64,000 nt of DNA, taken from Oidiodendron maius Zn (lineage: Eukaryota > Ascomycota > Leotiomycetes > Myxotrichaceae). Within the stretch, counting starts at the first letter, position 1; every line of letters begins with the position of its first letter. A program made the translations under genes and the position numbers. The stretch covers positions 201,438-265,437 of the forward strand of contig KN832895.1 of the NCBI GenBank assembly GCA_000827325.1. Direction: 5' to 3'. Shown one piece after another: positions 1 through 12,244 of this stretch. Below the pieces are notes generated by a model. That model did no database searches. It worked only from the letters and a program-made list of their open reading frames with translations, and was not told the DNA's origin.

Positions 1-321
1 CCTATAACCCCCAGGCAGAGTAAGGGGGGGCATCTTTCTACAGAGGCAAAGCCGCAAATTTTGGTAGTGGTCTCTCCGTTCTACTTGTTACAACCTCAAT
101 ATATTCTATATGCCCCTTTATATTTAAGCTTGCAGCAGGTATATATTGAGATTCATGAAATCGATCACCCGTCATTGTCTGTATCGTTGCTATAGTGGTA
201 TCTGGATATACTCCTCGTGCCTAACAAGAATAGTCTCACTGGGGCCTCACGTCAGTTGAGACTCTCCTTGTTCATAGCTACTGGACCTTCCGCGGGGTGC
301 GGAATCGCATCCCGTACCGCC

Positions 322-472
322 GGCGGCCCTTACAGGTAATGATAATCGGGTGGTGTGTTTGTAACGCGGGCCGCACTATATGTAGCTGAAAAGGGTAATT
401 GATATGCGGTGGTGCGAATCTTAGTCATCCTTTGTGGTGCGAGTGTAACGCCCGCCGAATGTAAGGGCCGCC
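322..472. repeat. possible short inverted-repeat element
   Basis: A 13-bp perfect inverted repeat (GGCGGCCCTTACA at 322-334 and its complement at 460-472) brackets about 125 bp upstream of the NAT gene. The motif GTAAGGGCCGCC occurs again near 56841. This could be a small non-autonomous DNA transposon, but no target duplication was found. The rest of 1-637 holds no gene I can support. Confidence 0.3.
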
Positions 473-637
473 GAGCCATTGCGATCTGTATCCCACTGTT
501 GCTTACGGGAACATAGTACGGAGGTAGAGGGTCACATGAAGCCGAAGAGTTGGTGATAGTAGTATAAGCCTGTATGTTCGCGCGGTTTGTACCCAACTCC
601 CATCACAGACAGCCAAAATAACGCAGAAGTTATCGCG

Positions 638-1841
638 ATGTCCTCCTTATCCCATCGGCCCATGTTCACTGCAGACCAGCTACACCGCTATCTCAGACAT
701 ATATCCTTTCCCACAATCAATAACACTCAACTTGAAGACTCCGTTCACCTACCCTTGGTTCACTACTTTCAGTCTTCTCCCCTTGAAAACTTGACGATAC
801 TACTGCGCCATCAGCTCTGCACCGTTTCATTTGATAGTTTAGTATTGCACTACTCTCAGCATCACACTGTGTCTTTGTGTCGAGACGCTCTGTTCGAGAA
901 GCTTGTTGCCTCTGGAGAGAATGGGTTGGGCAATAGGGGCGGCTATTGTATGGAAAATAATTCGTTCTTCGAAACTGTTTTGAGGAGTCTAGGATATGAA
1001 ACCCTTACCTGTGGGGCAAGGGTTTCTAACGCTGCAAATGGGATTCCTGGAGGCGGATTTCAAGGATGGTACGTTTTATTGATATTAAGAGCATAAAATT
1101 GTTTGTCTAGAATACCTTATTCTTTTACGAAGAGGAATATCAACTTTTGAGGGAGTTTCTACCTTAAGTACTGCTGGATCCAAATATATTATAGGGAGCT
1201 AAGCGTTTGGATTATGTAGGAGCCATATGGTGATTCTTGTGCGAATCGAAGGTAAAAGGTACCTGGTGAGTGCTTTATGAAGGCTATTTGTGCATGGACC
1301 CTGACTCACCAATTCCTAGGTTGATGTTGGCTTTGGGCCCCAAGGTCCTATGCGTCCACTGCCGTTAGAGGAAGACGTCATCCTGGCAGCCATTACTCCT
1401 GCTTCTACACGCCTAACCAAGACAAATATCTCCCCGAACACTGACCCGGACCAAAGGCTGTGGATCTTTCAATCCCGCGAGGCGCCCACAGGTCTCTGGC
1501 TCACGAACTATTGCTTTACAGAACTTGAATTCCTTCCAGAAGATTTTGAGGTTATGAATTTCAAAACCAGCAGCGCCCGAACGAGCTGGTTCACATATAC
1601 AGTCGTCTGCTGCAAGTTTCTGTTGGACGAAAATGAAGAGGAGATAATTGGTTCGATAACTTTAGTGGGCAACGAGCTGAAGAAGAAGATCCGAGGTTCA
1701 TCAGAAAGACTGGCTACATTCAAGAGCGAGATAGAGAGAGTGGAGGGGCTGGAAAAGTGGTTCGGTGTAATCCTGACGGATGATGAAAAGGTGGGGATCA
1801 AGGGAATGGCTAGCATCATTGGTACCAAAGGGTCTGCGTAG
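638..1841 (+). CDS. arylamine N-acetyltransferase, three exons
   Basis: Exons 638-1068, 1220-1265 and 1320-1841 join in phase to give 332 residues. The family transfers acetyl or malonyl groups from CoA to arylamines in the cytosol. The catalytic triad is visible: Cys104 in RGGYC, His146 in WSHM and Asp161 in VDVGFG, with the His-Asp spacing of 15 usual for the family. The first intron starts GTACGT and ends TAG at 1219; the second starts GTGAGT and ends CCTAG at 1319. The short middle exon carries the catalytic His, so a single-frame reading misses it. ATG 638 was preferred to a TTG-initiated extension from 587; ATG 662 is also possible. In other fungi such enzymes detoxify aminophenols; the substrate here is inferred, not shown. 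No break is visible. Confidence 0.88.
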
Positions 1842-1974
1842 ATAAAAATGGAATATATATTTAGAAAGTATTCCAAAAGACCTGATAAGGCCATGCGCAA
1901 AGTATTACGAATGAATGGTCAAGTGACTTTTATACTCCAACAACAGAGCGGACAATATATTAACGAAGAGAAAC

Positions 1975-2721
1975 TTCAAGTAACGGCACGTCTCGGTGCC
2001 CAGGGGACGAAAGTCACACTGCAGTAGGTATCAGCACAAGAAAGGGCGCATGGTAGAGAACTTGCGCATAGTTATGCATAGAAATCTACTACAAAGGGGA
2101 GTGAGGTCAACGAAGAACCCGCCGCACGGCAAATCCAAGGCACTTATTGCAGGAAAGCAAGGATCCTGAAGGAACGCAAGCGGATTTTCAATCGAACGCT
2201 TGCCAGCATGTTCACTCTGACTATTGGCAGAGCGCTACTGAAACAACACATGGCCAAGGTCTATGATACTCTGAGTAGGCAAGATGCGGTCATACTGGTG
2301 CAGTTACGGACGGGACACTTGGTCTTAACAGTCACCTGGCACGAATAGGGAGGGCGGATTTAACAGGATGCTAGTGTGGGGCAGAGGAGCAGACAGTACG
2401 ACATTTCCTCTTCCAGTGTCCGTAATGGTTTGCACGTAGACGAGCTCTAGAGGAAGCGTGGGTGGACGTAGACGTGACTTGTCTTTTGAGTTAGGTGGAT
2501 GGAGCGGTCGGGATGAGAGACAAACTGGAAAACAGGTTGATGGGAGCAAGGAGAAGTGGAAGCCAGATATGGCCGCTATCAAGGCGGTTATTCAATTTGT
2601 GAAAGCAACTGAGAGGTTTCAATCACAGGTAATGCCACGGGAAGAGGAGGGCGAAGAGAAGGGTGAGGTGGAGAAGGAGGTGGAGGAGCAAGGGGGGAAG
2701 CAGCAATGCTTGAACCTTTAG
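1975..2721 (+). mobile_element. degraded LINE 3' end (Tad/I-like RNase H and zinc knuckle)
   Basis: Discontinuous frames read as the end of a non-LTR retrotransposon ORF2. A worn RNase H stretch near 1990-2040 is followed by LVQLRTGHL at about 2296-2325, a CxCGAEEQTVRHFLFQCP-type zinc knuckle around 2370-2415 (first Cys codon changed), and a conserved tail from 2458 reading DLSFELGGW then KPDMAAIKAVIQFV. Stops and frame changes show that it is dead. No poly-A tail or target duplication was recognised. It begins about 130 bases after the NAT stop codon. Confidence 0.7.
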
Positions 2722-3176
2722 GCTCGACTGGTTGTGACTGCAAGTTGTTAAGACCGGGAGCAATGGCCTACACCGGAACATGTGGGATAACTTATCGCGT
2801 AGAGCGAGAAGCTTACAAAATAACATAATATAACGTAACTTGTTTAAGGATAGCCGCGCACTTTGAGAGCATGCTGACAGTCGGTAAGCACCGTAGCTTC
2901 AAGTGGCTAATGGATGTGTCAAGATTTCTAGAGTCAGCACCAGTAATACAGTAGTGAGGTCTCTACTTGGGGCGGTCTTCATGCTAATAGTTCTCAGTAG
3001 CGCAAATATTAGACGAGGCCGTTCACAAACCCTTTGATCGTTGCATCATACATTACCATATTCCTGCGGAAAGTTTATTTTCCATACATTTTCGTTCACA
3101 AATGACATACTAACATTCTGAAGCTTCTTAGAACAGTGGCCTCATGTAGTAAGGAAGTTTGAGGATAAAATAACCT
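2722..3176. other. intergenic, no gene seen
   Basis: This stretch lies between the LINE remnant and the stop codon of the ammonia-lyase gene. I see no coding frame or repeat in it. Confidence 0.5.
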
Positions 3177-5447
3177 TTATACCAGTGACTCATTCGCATC
3201 CACCTCCTGTAAGCACTCGATAATAACATTGCACAACCGTCCATCTCGAAGGGCGCCATGAACAGTGGTGACCATATCTCCAACCATCTGCGCCTTTGAA
3301 TCTTGTTCCCATGGGTTCCATTCTTTATCTGCAAAGCCTACCCCCAATTCCTGCCTTACAAACTTATATACCCTACTTGCAGTCTTACTCAACACGGCTG
3401 CCGGGTCCGGATTAGCAGTGTAGCTTTCCAACGTAGATCTGAAGATAGCAGAGACCTTGTCAGCGCTTTGTGTCACCCAGGCTGAGAGGGCTTGGATGAT
3501 ATTCTCTTGGTCAGAACTAGGGCGGTGAGCAGAGGAGAACTGCTGAAGGATGATGCGTTGGAGTGAGGAGGAGATGTGATAAAAACGGGTGTCGGAATCC
3601 ATGGTGACAGTGGAGTTCAGTTCTTTTTGAAACTGATCCCATAGTATACCATGAATGGAATGGACCTCCTTTTGGGCATATTTGGTATTAGGCTCAGTGT
3701 GCTTAAAGAAGGGACCCAGCACATTTTCCGTTATCTTCCTGAGCTCTGGCTCTACAGCTGAAAGGAACTGGACCTCTATCGCCCTTAGATCAAGGGCCTG
3801 GCAGACACACAGCAAGTGTCCTGCTAGAAGCTGAGACAATACATTAAGCGCCGTGTGGGTATATCTTGCAGATATAAGAGCAAGAGAGTTGACGCTCTGG
3901 TTGTTCAGCTCCGCGCTCTGCACATGCGTGACCACCGGATTGGCCAGAAATCCTAACTCGGAAACTAGGCTCGTATTACCGATGTCAAATCCCTTTAATG
4001 GAGAGCTCCGACTCGGTTCCCCGGGCGCAAGATTCGGAGGAAGACCGTTATTGAGAGTGACATTGAAGAGCTCAGCACATTGCGCGAAAGAAAGACGACC
4101 CAGCGCTTGGATTGAGAGGCGAACCTTTTCCATTGCAGATGTGACAGACATAGCCTGGAAGTTACCACCATTCAAGATTTTACGGCCTCCGGTGTTGATA
4201 AGAGGGTTATCTGTCGTAGAATTGCACTCGATGAGTACTTGTTTGTGTGCCAAGACGAGGTTTTCGAGCTGTGGCCCTATCCATTGGGAGGCTGTGCGGA
4301 GAGGGTAACGATCTTGAGGCAGCGTGCCTTCATCAACGACTGCGTCATTCCCACGCAACAAACGCGAGCCGGATATGAAACCGCGGATGTTACGTGAGGC
4401 CTCAATTTGACCTGGATGAGGTCGAACAGCAGCGATGAAAGGATCAAGACTTTCTGGGAAGCCCCGAAGAGCTTCCATCGTCATAGAGGTTAGGACTTGG
4501 GAGAGAATTGCGAGGTGGTGCGCATCATGCAGAGCGAGTGCACCTACTCCGGCACAGACAGCTGTCCCATTGACCATCGCGATGCCATCTTTGGGTCCCA
4601 AGGTAATTGGTTCAATGGCAAGTTCCTGCAATGCAACCTTTGCGGTAAGAGTACGACGACTGTTCGGGCCCTTGCCTGGCATACTGACGTGCAGTCTAGG
4701 ATGGCCCTCCAGAGCGCTAGCAATATAAGATAGTGGACTTAAGTCCCCTGATGCCGATATGCTTCCCCGCATTGGTACGAATGGGATAATATCCTTATCT
4801 AGAAACTCGAGAAGTCGGTCAACCAGGCCTGGACTAACGCCGGAATATCCGCTTGCCAACGAGTTAGCTCTAATTAGCATTGATGCCCGAACCCAGGCCA
4901 GAGGCATAACTGAAGCTGCAACCGGACTTTCATTGAGTAGAGGATACTCTTTTTGGGCTCTTTCCGGAATTTCTCCTTTGTCATCTTTCGGGACTGTAAG
5001 AACACCGTAATGAAGCTGTTCAAGGATAATCTGCTGGAAGGCTGGTACCTTCCCAGTACGTGCCCCAGCGCTACCCCCCACGCCGGTATTAACACCTTCA
5101 TCCAACAAAAAAATAGTCAGAAAATAATACTTCAAAAAGGACGGAGGCCCAACTAACCGTAAATTATGTGGCCTTGAATAAGCTTCTCTACGAGGAGCTG
5201 TGACGACTCTTCAAGTTTCGGTAAAACTTTCTTGTCGAGTGAAATAGATTGATTGTATCTGTGTATCATGTCAATCATTCTTTGTCTTGCTCTCCAAATA
5301 AATCAATTACCGTGAAACCGCAATAACTGTTGCCAAATCCAAATGGTCGCCATCTAGAGTAGTCGCGCTATTCCCTGCCAGGGCTTTTGCGAGTTGCTGC
5401 CATTCGGATAACACGAGTGTGGATTGGAAGTCCTTGTTTGAATCCAT
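3177..5447 (-). CDS. aromatic amino acid ammonia-lyase (PAL/HAL family), three exons
   Basis: Exons 5311-5447, 5158-5258 and 3177-5095 join in phase to give 718 residues, the usual fungal PAL length. The family removes ammonia from phenylalanine, tyrosine or histidine with an MIO cofactor formed from an Ala-Ser-Gly triad. ASG lies at about residues 194-196 in SISASGDLSPL. The catalytic Tyr is in the IYGVNTG motif, split by the second intron, and the GTASQW-like and NPL active-site regions follow (ECNSTTDNPL). The 52-base first intron has an ATTGAC branch site; without it the AVSRYN motif is interrupted. Overall similarity favours phenylalanine/tyrosine ammonia-lyase over histidase. No break was seen. 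It is divergently placed from the BacA-like gene at 6448, with about 1 kb between them. Confidence 0.9.
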
Positions 5448-6447
5448 TGTGGAAAAAGTCCCCTGGTTGAAATAAGGAGAGGCTGTATTTGGTAAAAATT
5501 ACGATAGTTTGGAGGATGGTTGCGGGAAGAAAATGGCGGACATACTCAATCAAAGCTCTTATCCTCAACCGGTTGTAGCCGTCGATGAGGGCCGTTCAAA
5601 TAGCAAAGCATGGTTATTATTCCGCATGAGTGGGCAAAGTATCGGGCTTTTTGATGGTCTTCGGGATTACTCCACGGATGGTGTCCCTACTAAGGAACCG
5701 GACCGTACACCTTGCCCAGCCTGAAGAATGAATATTCGTGCTTCGGTGCTTTCGCAACATGTCAGCAGAGCTCGCAAAGGTAACCCAACTCAGAGCAAGC
5801 TAAACCACAGCCTTAAGATTTATCTCAGCATGCCTCTAGTAAGGACGAGAATGGTAAACAGAGCTAGCGATACCGAAGTTGTATATTGTTACAGTGTGGA
5901 AGCCTGTGGAAGTTCGGTTTGGCGATCAAATACATATTACTGTTCCTTGTGTACGACTGACACGCACTTGTCTCACATTGGTCGGCGAGAATACGCCAAA
6001 TGCCTAGCCCGCCGCCACTCCGCGATAATAAATCCCAAAAAGGACGCGAAGCGTTTCATCGCCTTGAACCTTGGGAACCTTGGGGAGGGAGGGGCGGAAA
6101 GTCGCCGCCCGTAGCATTATCACCTCAAAAACAATGTCGATAGAATTATATCCGCCTTGTCGCCATTGCCAGTTGTGTCTTAAAATACGCCATCAAGCCG
6201 AGCGGCGAATTAAATACGACGATTGGATTAGATCTAGTGCATTATTATTAAAGTATACTTGGCTATATACCCTTTTACGAGAAGATATAATTTCACACTT
6301 AAATTCCTGCTCCAACTACATCTCGATATTTTAGCGTATGCAGCTGTTTGGGGTGTCTAAGGATATCTCGAACTCAAGGGCACAGTGCGCACTCCCGCCC
6401 TCTCTCACACCTGTACAATCCCTCCTAAGTAAAGCCAGAAATCAAAG
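5448..6447. other. divergent intergenic region, no gene seen
   Basis: About 1 kb between the ammonia-lyase and the BacA-like gene, probably holding both promoters. Several short frames are open (for example 5728-6114) but none resembles a known family. The part after 6180 is AT-rich. Confidence 0.45.
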
Positions 6448-6912
6448 ATGTCAAGCTTCATTACATTGGGTCGAGAGCGCATGGACTTTAGCACAAATCA
6501 CGAGCTAGCTCTCCAAAGATATCTAGACTTCCATAGTGTCTCAGACGCCCAGGTTGTCAATACAAAATCCTTCCATGATGCCCTTGAGCGAGTCCGGTGC
6601 GGAGACGTCGACCACTTGCTGGTGAATGCAGTCCATCCAGTAGCCGACTCCATCATTGGGAAGCACTTTAGAGAGGTCTTTATCATTGATGCGTTCATCA
6701 CACCCAGTCGTCCGATTTGCATTGCCACACGCAAAGATCGCAGACCAGCCAAGATCATTGGTGTTTTACATCCATCCACCACCACTTATACAGACCTCAG
6801 CCGATGGGAGAAGCATATCTTGTGTTCTACAGGTAGCTTACTTACTATCTATAATGGCCTTCTTAAAGGAGAATATGACTCGGGATTGATATATAAAGAA
6901 TTAGCTAAGTAG
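6448..6912 (+). CDS. BacA / prephenate-dehydratase-like protein, 3' end decayed
   Basis: An open frame of 154 residues starts MSSFITLGRERMDF. The SFHDALERV, ADSIIGKHFREVFIIDAF and SRPICIATRK segments, and the later GLLKGEYDSGLIYKELA, resemble fungal relatives of bacilysin protein BacA, a prephenate decarboxylase with the prephenate-dehydratase fold. That assignment is from memory and is tentative. Beyond the stop at 6910 the same frame still reads protein-like (DVDKDFGSLDN) up to about 7050, interrupted by TAG codons. This suggests the original gene was longer and its 3' end was damaged, perhaps by RIP spreading from the LTR element that begins at 7065. It may therefore be a recent pseudogene. 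Confidence 0.45.
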   Translation: MSSFITLGRERMDFSTNHELALQRYLDFHSVSDAQVVNTKSFHDALERVRCGDVDHLLVNAVHPVADSIIGKHFREVFIIDAFITPSRPICIATRKDRRPAKIIGVLHPSTTTYTDLSRWEKHILCSTGSLLTIYNGLLKGEYDSGLIYKELAK

Positions 6913-7064
6913 AATACTAATACACCAGATGTAGATAAGGACTTTGGTTCACTAGATAACTATTAGATTATTATAGGCTGTAAGAGAGCCTTTATAGGGA
7001 TAGTTCTTATATAGAAAGACACCTCTAGAGCTAAGGTATTTACTAAGAAGGATTATATATAATC

Positions 7065-7308
7065 TCTTAAACTGAGGTCACATAGTGCACAGGTTGTAGT
7101 CAGGAATCAAGGTGAAACTCAGTGTTATATTAAGTGATGCAGAGACAACTAAGGTGATTAGACTACAGAACACAACACTCATTATATACCTGCTCAGGTG
7201 GCAGCATACATAAGCCCTTACGACTATACAGTCGTAATGCCATTGCGTATGTTGCCACCAACCTAAGACATCGTGATATATATACCTGAAGCCCTGACAC
7301 AGTCAACA
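7065..7308 (-). repeat. LTR, left copy
   Basis: A 244-bp terminal repeat matching 8509-8752. Related solo copies in the opposite orientation lie at about 45309 and 60875. Confidence 0.75.
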
Positions 7309-7396
7309 CTCCCCTGGCTAAATACATATACATTCTAAGTAAAAACACCTTGAATACCCTTTTCTTGAATAGCTGTTACCACGAGATTTGCACCTA

Positions 7397-7626
7397 TTAA
7401 TGCTACACCTACCCCTATAGTGCTATACCCACCTAATCAGTGCTATACCCACTCATATAGTGCTACGCCTACCTAATCAGTGCTGCATCCACTTATAGTT
7501 CTATAGTGCTATACCTACCTAATCAGTACTACACCCACTTATATAGTGCTATACCCACCTAATCAGTGCTACACCCACTCATATAGTACTGTACCTACCT
7601 AATCAGTACTACACCCACTTATATAG
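7397..7626. repeat. minisatellite, about 40-bp unit
   Basis: Roughly five to six imperfect units alternate TGCTATACCCACCTAATCAG with a CACCCACTTATATAG-like half. It lies inside the LTR element, between the left LTR and the gag remnant. Confidence 0.7.
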
Positions 7627-8508
7627 CTAGTGTAGCTAGATCACCATCTTCATCCTGCCTCTAACCCCTAGGTGCTATCCTAGCTAGCCTCTACTTAGGG
7701 TGCTTTTCCTAACAGCTTTCAATATCGTGGCCCTGCTTGCTACAGTAGCCACATTTCTTGACTATTCCACTACCCTTCTTCCGTCCCTTAGCTGGCTTTC
7801 CAATATATAGTACAGTCGTCGGCTTATCAGCTTTCCGAGACTTATCAAGGATATCAGATACTAGGTTCGGTAGTGTTAGTGGAGTTGATCGTACATTAGA
7901 CCTCTATCAGTCTGCCCAGACTAGATAATGTATATCGAGGAGGGATATAAAGTCTATTATATAGACCTCGTCTAGCTCTTTAAGACCCACGGTTTCAAGC
8001 TTTATCTTTAATAGCTTAAACTAGTCAATAAAAGCCCCAATTGAGTCGTAATACTCGACTCTGAGTATATGATACTCAGTCAGATACTTATACTTCAAGT
8101 TCCACCCAGTCAAGGTATACCTCTTATCAAGTAGTCGTATCATTTCTGCCGGATCCTTTATACCCTTAATCACCGCTACTAGCCCCTTGTGTATTAATCC
8201 TCGAATCAATATCCCATACGTTATATAAGCCATCCTTTACTCTATCTCCTTCTTCTTCAACTCCTTAGGTTCAGGATCACTAGTATCACTAGTATCCTTG
8301 GGCTAGATATATTCATCTAGCCCCTTTGACCCTAAGAGTAGAGTTATATTGTCCTTCCAGTCCTTATAGTCCTCTTCCCCCTCTAGCCATATAGATATAG
8401 GGAGATAGAGCAAGCTTTGATTAGTTGATATAATTGCAAATAGATAGAGTAGTAGTATTGAGTTAAGTCTGTAATTCCGACTATTCTAAGGCAGCCAGAC
8501 TTATAACC

Positions 8509-8752
8509 TCTTAAACTGAGGTCATATAGTATACAGGTTATAGTCAGGAATCAAGGTGAAACTCAGTGTTATATTAAGTGATGCAGAGACAACTAAGGTA
8601 ATTAGACTACAGAACACAACACTCATTATATACCTGCTCAGGTAGCAGCATATATAAGCCCTTACAACTATACAGTCGTAATGCCATTACATATATTGCC
8701 ACTAACCTAAGACATCGTGATATATATGCCTGAAGCCCTAACACAGTCAACA
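8509..8752 (-). repeat. LTR, right copy
   Basis: The second 244-bp terminal repeat of the fossil. On the minus strand this is the upstream LTR, starting TGTTGACT at 8752. The TAATC target duplication follows at 8753. Confidence 0.75.
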
Positions 8753-8757
8753 TAATC

Positions 8758-9105
8758 TAATTCTCTTTCTATTATCTAAAAATATCCTAACTATAGAGTT
8801 ACATGTTTATTTAAAAGTAATTTTATCTAACTAGAATAGATATAAAATCCTTAAGTTTAAATAAATAAATATATATATATAAAAGCTAGTATTTTATAAA
8901 GTAGTAATTAGAATAGTTACTTTATTACTAATAAATTAAATATTAAACTCTATTATAAATTACCATTTTAATACACTATAAGTATTATAAGTTAAATCTA
9001 TAAGATATCTTATTATCTAAAGTTATAAAAGGCTATAATAGATTTCTATAGTTAATAATAAACCTCTATATTAATAAGGAGGAGAAAACTAAAGAGAGGG
9101 GAACT
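8758..9105. other. very AT-rich stretch
   Basis: About 350 bases dominated by A and T with TA-rich words, between the LTR fossil and the SINE. It fits RIP-exhausted repeat DNA. No frame or gene is seen. Confidence 0.5.
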
Positions 9106-9118
9106 CTCTACTACTTTA

Positions 9119-9827
9119 TTTATTATTTGTCCTCCGCAATGGCTAAGCTGCAGTACTTCTATACAATAATATCCTATATACAAAGGCTAACGTAACCTCT
9201 CGGAAGAATCCTTACTGATATACATACCCCCCTTGTAATACAGGCAAATAATCGGGAGGCCTAGGTAAACTCGTTCAGTGGCAACTCTGAACCAAACTTC
9301 CTCCTTCTCCCTGGGATCAGACCACTGTCCCTGCCTCTGGTGTCCAGCCCTGTCTCTCACTCAGTTCTGTTCCTAGACGGCTACCGGGGGGCTGGTCGCT
9401 TCGCTATATGATTGGTCGCGGTTGTAGGGCCCTATCACCCTAGTCTCAAGCTCTTTGGTCACGTATCAATGATTTAGTCTTCGTCGTTTCTAGAGGCTCA
9501 CCCCTCTAGAAAAGTAGGGTTTTGCCCAGGTTCTCGGTTAGGCGACCGCTGCTGTGGTATCTGGGAGCAGAAGCCGGGGCTAAGGTTCTCGGTTAGGCAA
9601 AAACTGCTGCTGTGATAGCCGGGAGCAGAATCCGGGTTCAAGCTAGGTCTAGGGGGAGCAGTCCTAGGTAGACCAGCTAGTCATCTTCTGGGAGGCAACA
9701 GAAGAGGTGCCTAGAGCTGGATTCGAACCAACATCCCTCATGTACCACATCCTAGCGAGCGGGACGAGACTCGTTAGTCGCGACGACTTTTGGGACCCGA
9801 GGCGCACGACCACTGCGCCATCCAGGC
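9119..9827 (-). mobile_element. tRNA-derived SINE, copy 1
   Basis: A 709-bp element with a tRNA-like head at its right end (minus strand start GCCTGGATGGCGCAGTGG, A box; GGTTCGAATCC, B box) and a short TAAATAA-type tail at its left end. A perfect 13-bp target duplication, CTCTACTACTTTA, is at 9106-9118 and 9828-9840. It is nearly identical to the copy at 32008-32728; several differences are C/T changes at CpG. It has no coding capacity, and the layout is that of a LINE-mobilised SINE. Confidence 0.85.
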
Positions 9828-9840
9828 CTCTACTACTTTA

Positions 9841-10719
9841 ATATAAATATAAATATTTCCTTAGTTACCTAGATAATATATCATACAATAATTCAGAAAG
9901 GAAGAAGAAATTACGGGTGTCTTAGGCACTAAGATATCTCACAGGTCGAGCCTGTAACAGCTGTTTTACTATACGTTTTAAGGGCGAATCTATAATCTTT
10001 TGTATAGGCCTGGATTACAGTAAAGGCAATCTCTAGATTAGTGTAAATAGCTTCAGGTAGTAGTAAAAGAGACATTATATCAGTAAGAAGAGTACTGCAT
10101 AGCTGAATGTTATAGTAGTTGTAGAGGGAGTGTAAAAGAATTCGCTGCTGGAGGTTTAATGGTGCAGAGTATGAGAAGTATATGCGATCGTGCTGAAAAA
10201 AGTACCGTGGCGCAGGTATTTCAGTTGTGCTGAGTTGTATATCCTAAAGAGGAAAGGTTGTTGGGATGTAGCTGATCCCTAAATAACCCTTTGCTACTTG
10301 TATTTATTGACCGGACAGAGCTACGCCATTGTACATTACAATCGGTATTGCGACTCATGTTGATTAAGTCTGCAACCTTGCCACAATGTATAGCCACAGT
10401 CTAAGGCATATCGTCCAAGGCACACGTTAAGAAGCTTGACTTTGAGGCTTTCCTCCTGCCTATCAGACGCTACAGTCGATTCAAGGTCAGCCACGTCTTA
10501 AGTGTAACTTAGCAGCGCTAAAGATAACCTGGCATGTTTCAGTCCAAGCTCATCCACAATATAGAAGGCAATCCTTGCATAGGAAACGGTGCAGATATAA
10601 TACGGTGCCAAGAGTCGAACAGAAGACCCAGCACGCCGCACTTCCCAACTACGCTCATCTGTATGCCTACAAAAACAGACCATCATCCATAGCCGTAGCA
10701 GCTGGCGGGTTGGTTTCTT
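9841..10719. other. intergenic, no gene seen
   Basis: The left part is AT-rich and repeat-like; the rest carries only short frames on both strands without recognisable motifs. It ends at the 3' end of the MAP kinase gene. Confidence 0.4.

Positions 10720-12244
<1,525 letters not shown>

Larger units (their letters stand above)
7065..8752 (-). mobile_element. short LTR retrotransposon fossil, copia-like, gag remnant only
   Basis: Two direct 244-bp LTRs (7065-7308 and 8509-8752) flank about 1.2 kb. The 5-bp target duplication TAATC is at 7060-7064 and 8753-8757. Read on the minus strand the LTR starts TGTTGACT. The interior holds a minus-strand copia-type gag-like piece (about 8021-8233) and a CCHC zinc-knuckle region near 7700-7770. 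No pol region fits, so this is a non-autonomous or internally deleted form. It is heavily broken. The LTR copies differ mostly by transitions, as expected from RIP, and it looks old relative to the SINE nearby. Confidence 0.75.

Noticed and set aside
3853-5010. Several plus-strand frames of 80-150 codons
   Set aside because: They are antisense shadows of the well-supported ammonia-lyase exon.
7065-8757. CRISPR-like reading of regularly spaced repeats
   Set aside because: The repeats are LTRs and a minisatellite in a eukaryotic genome; there are no unique spacers or cas genes.
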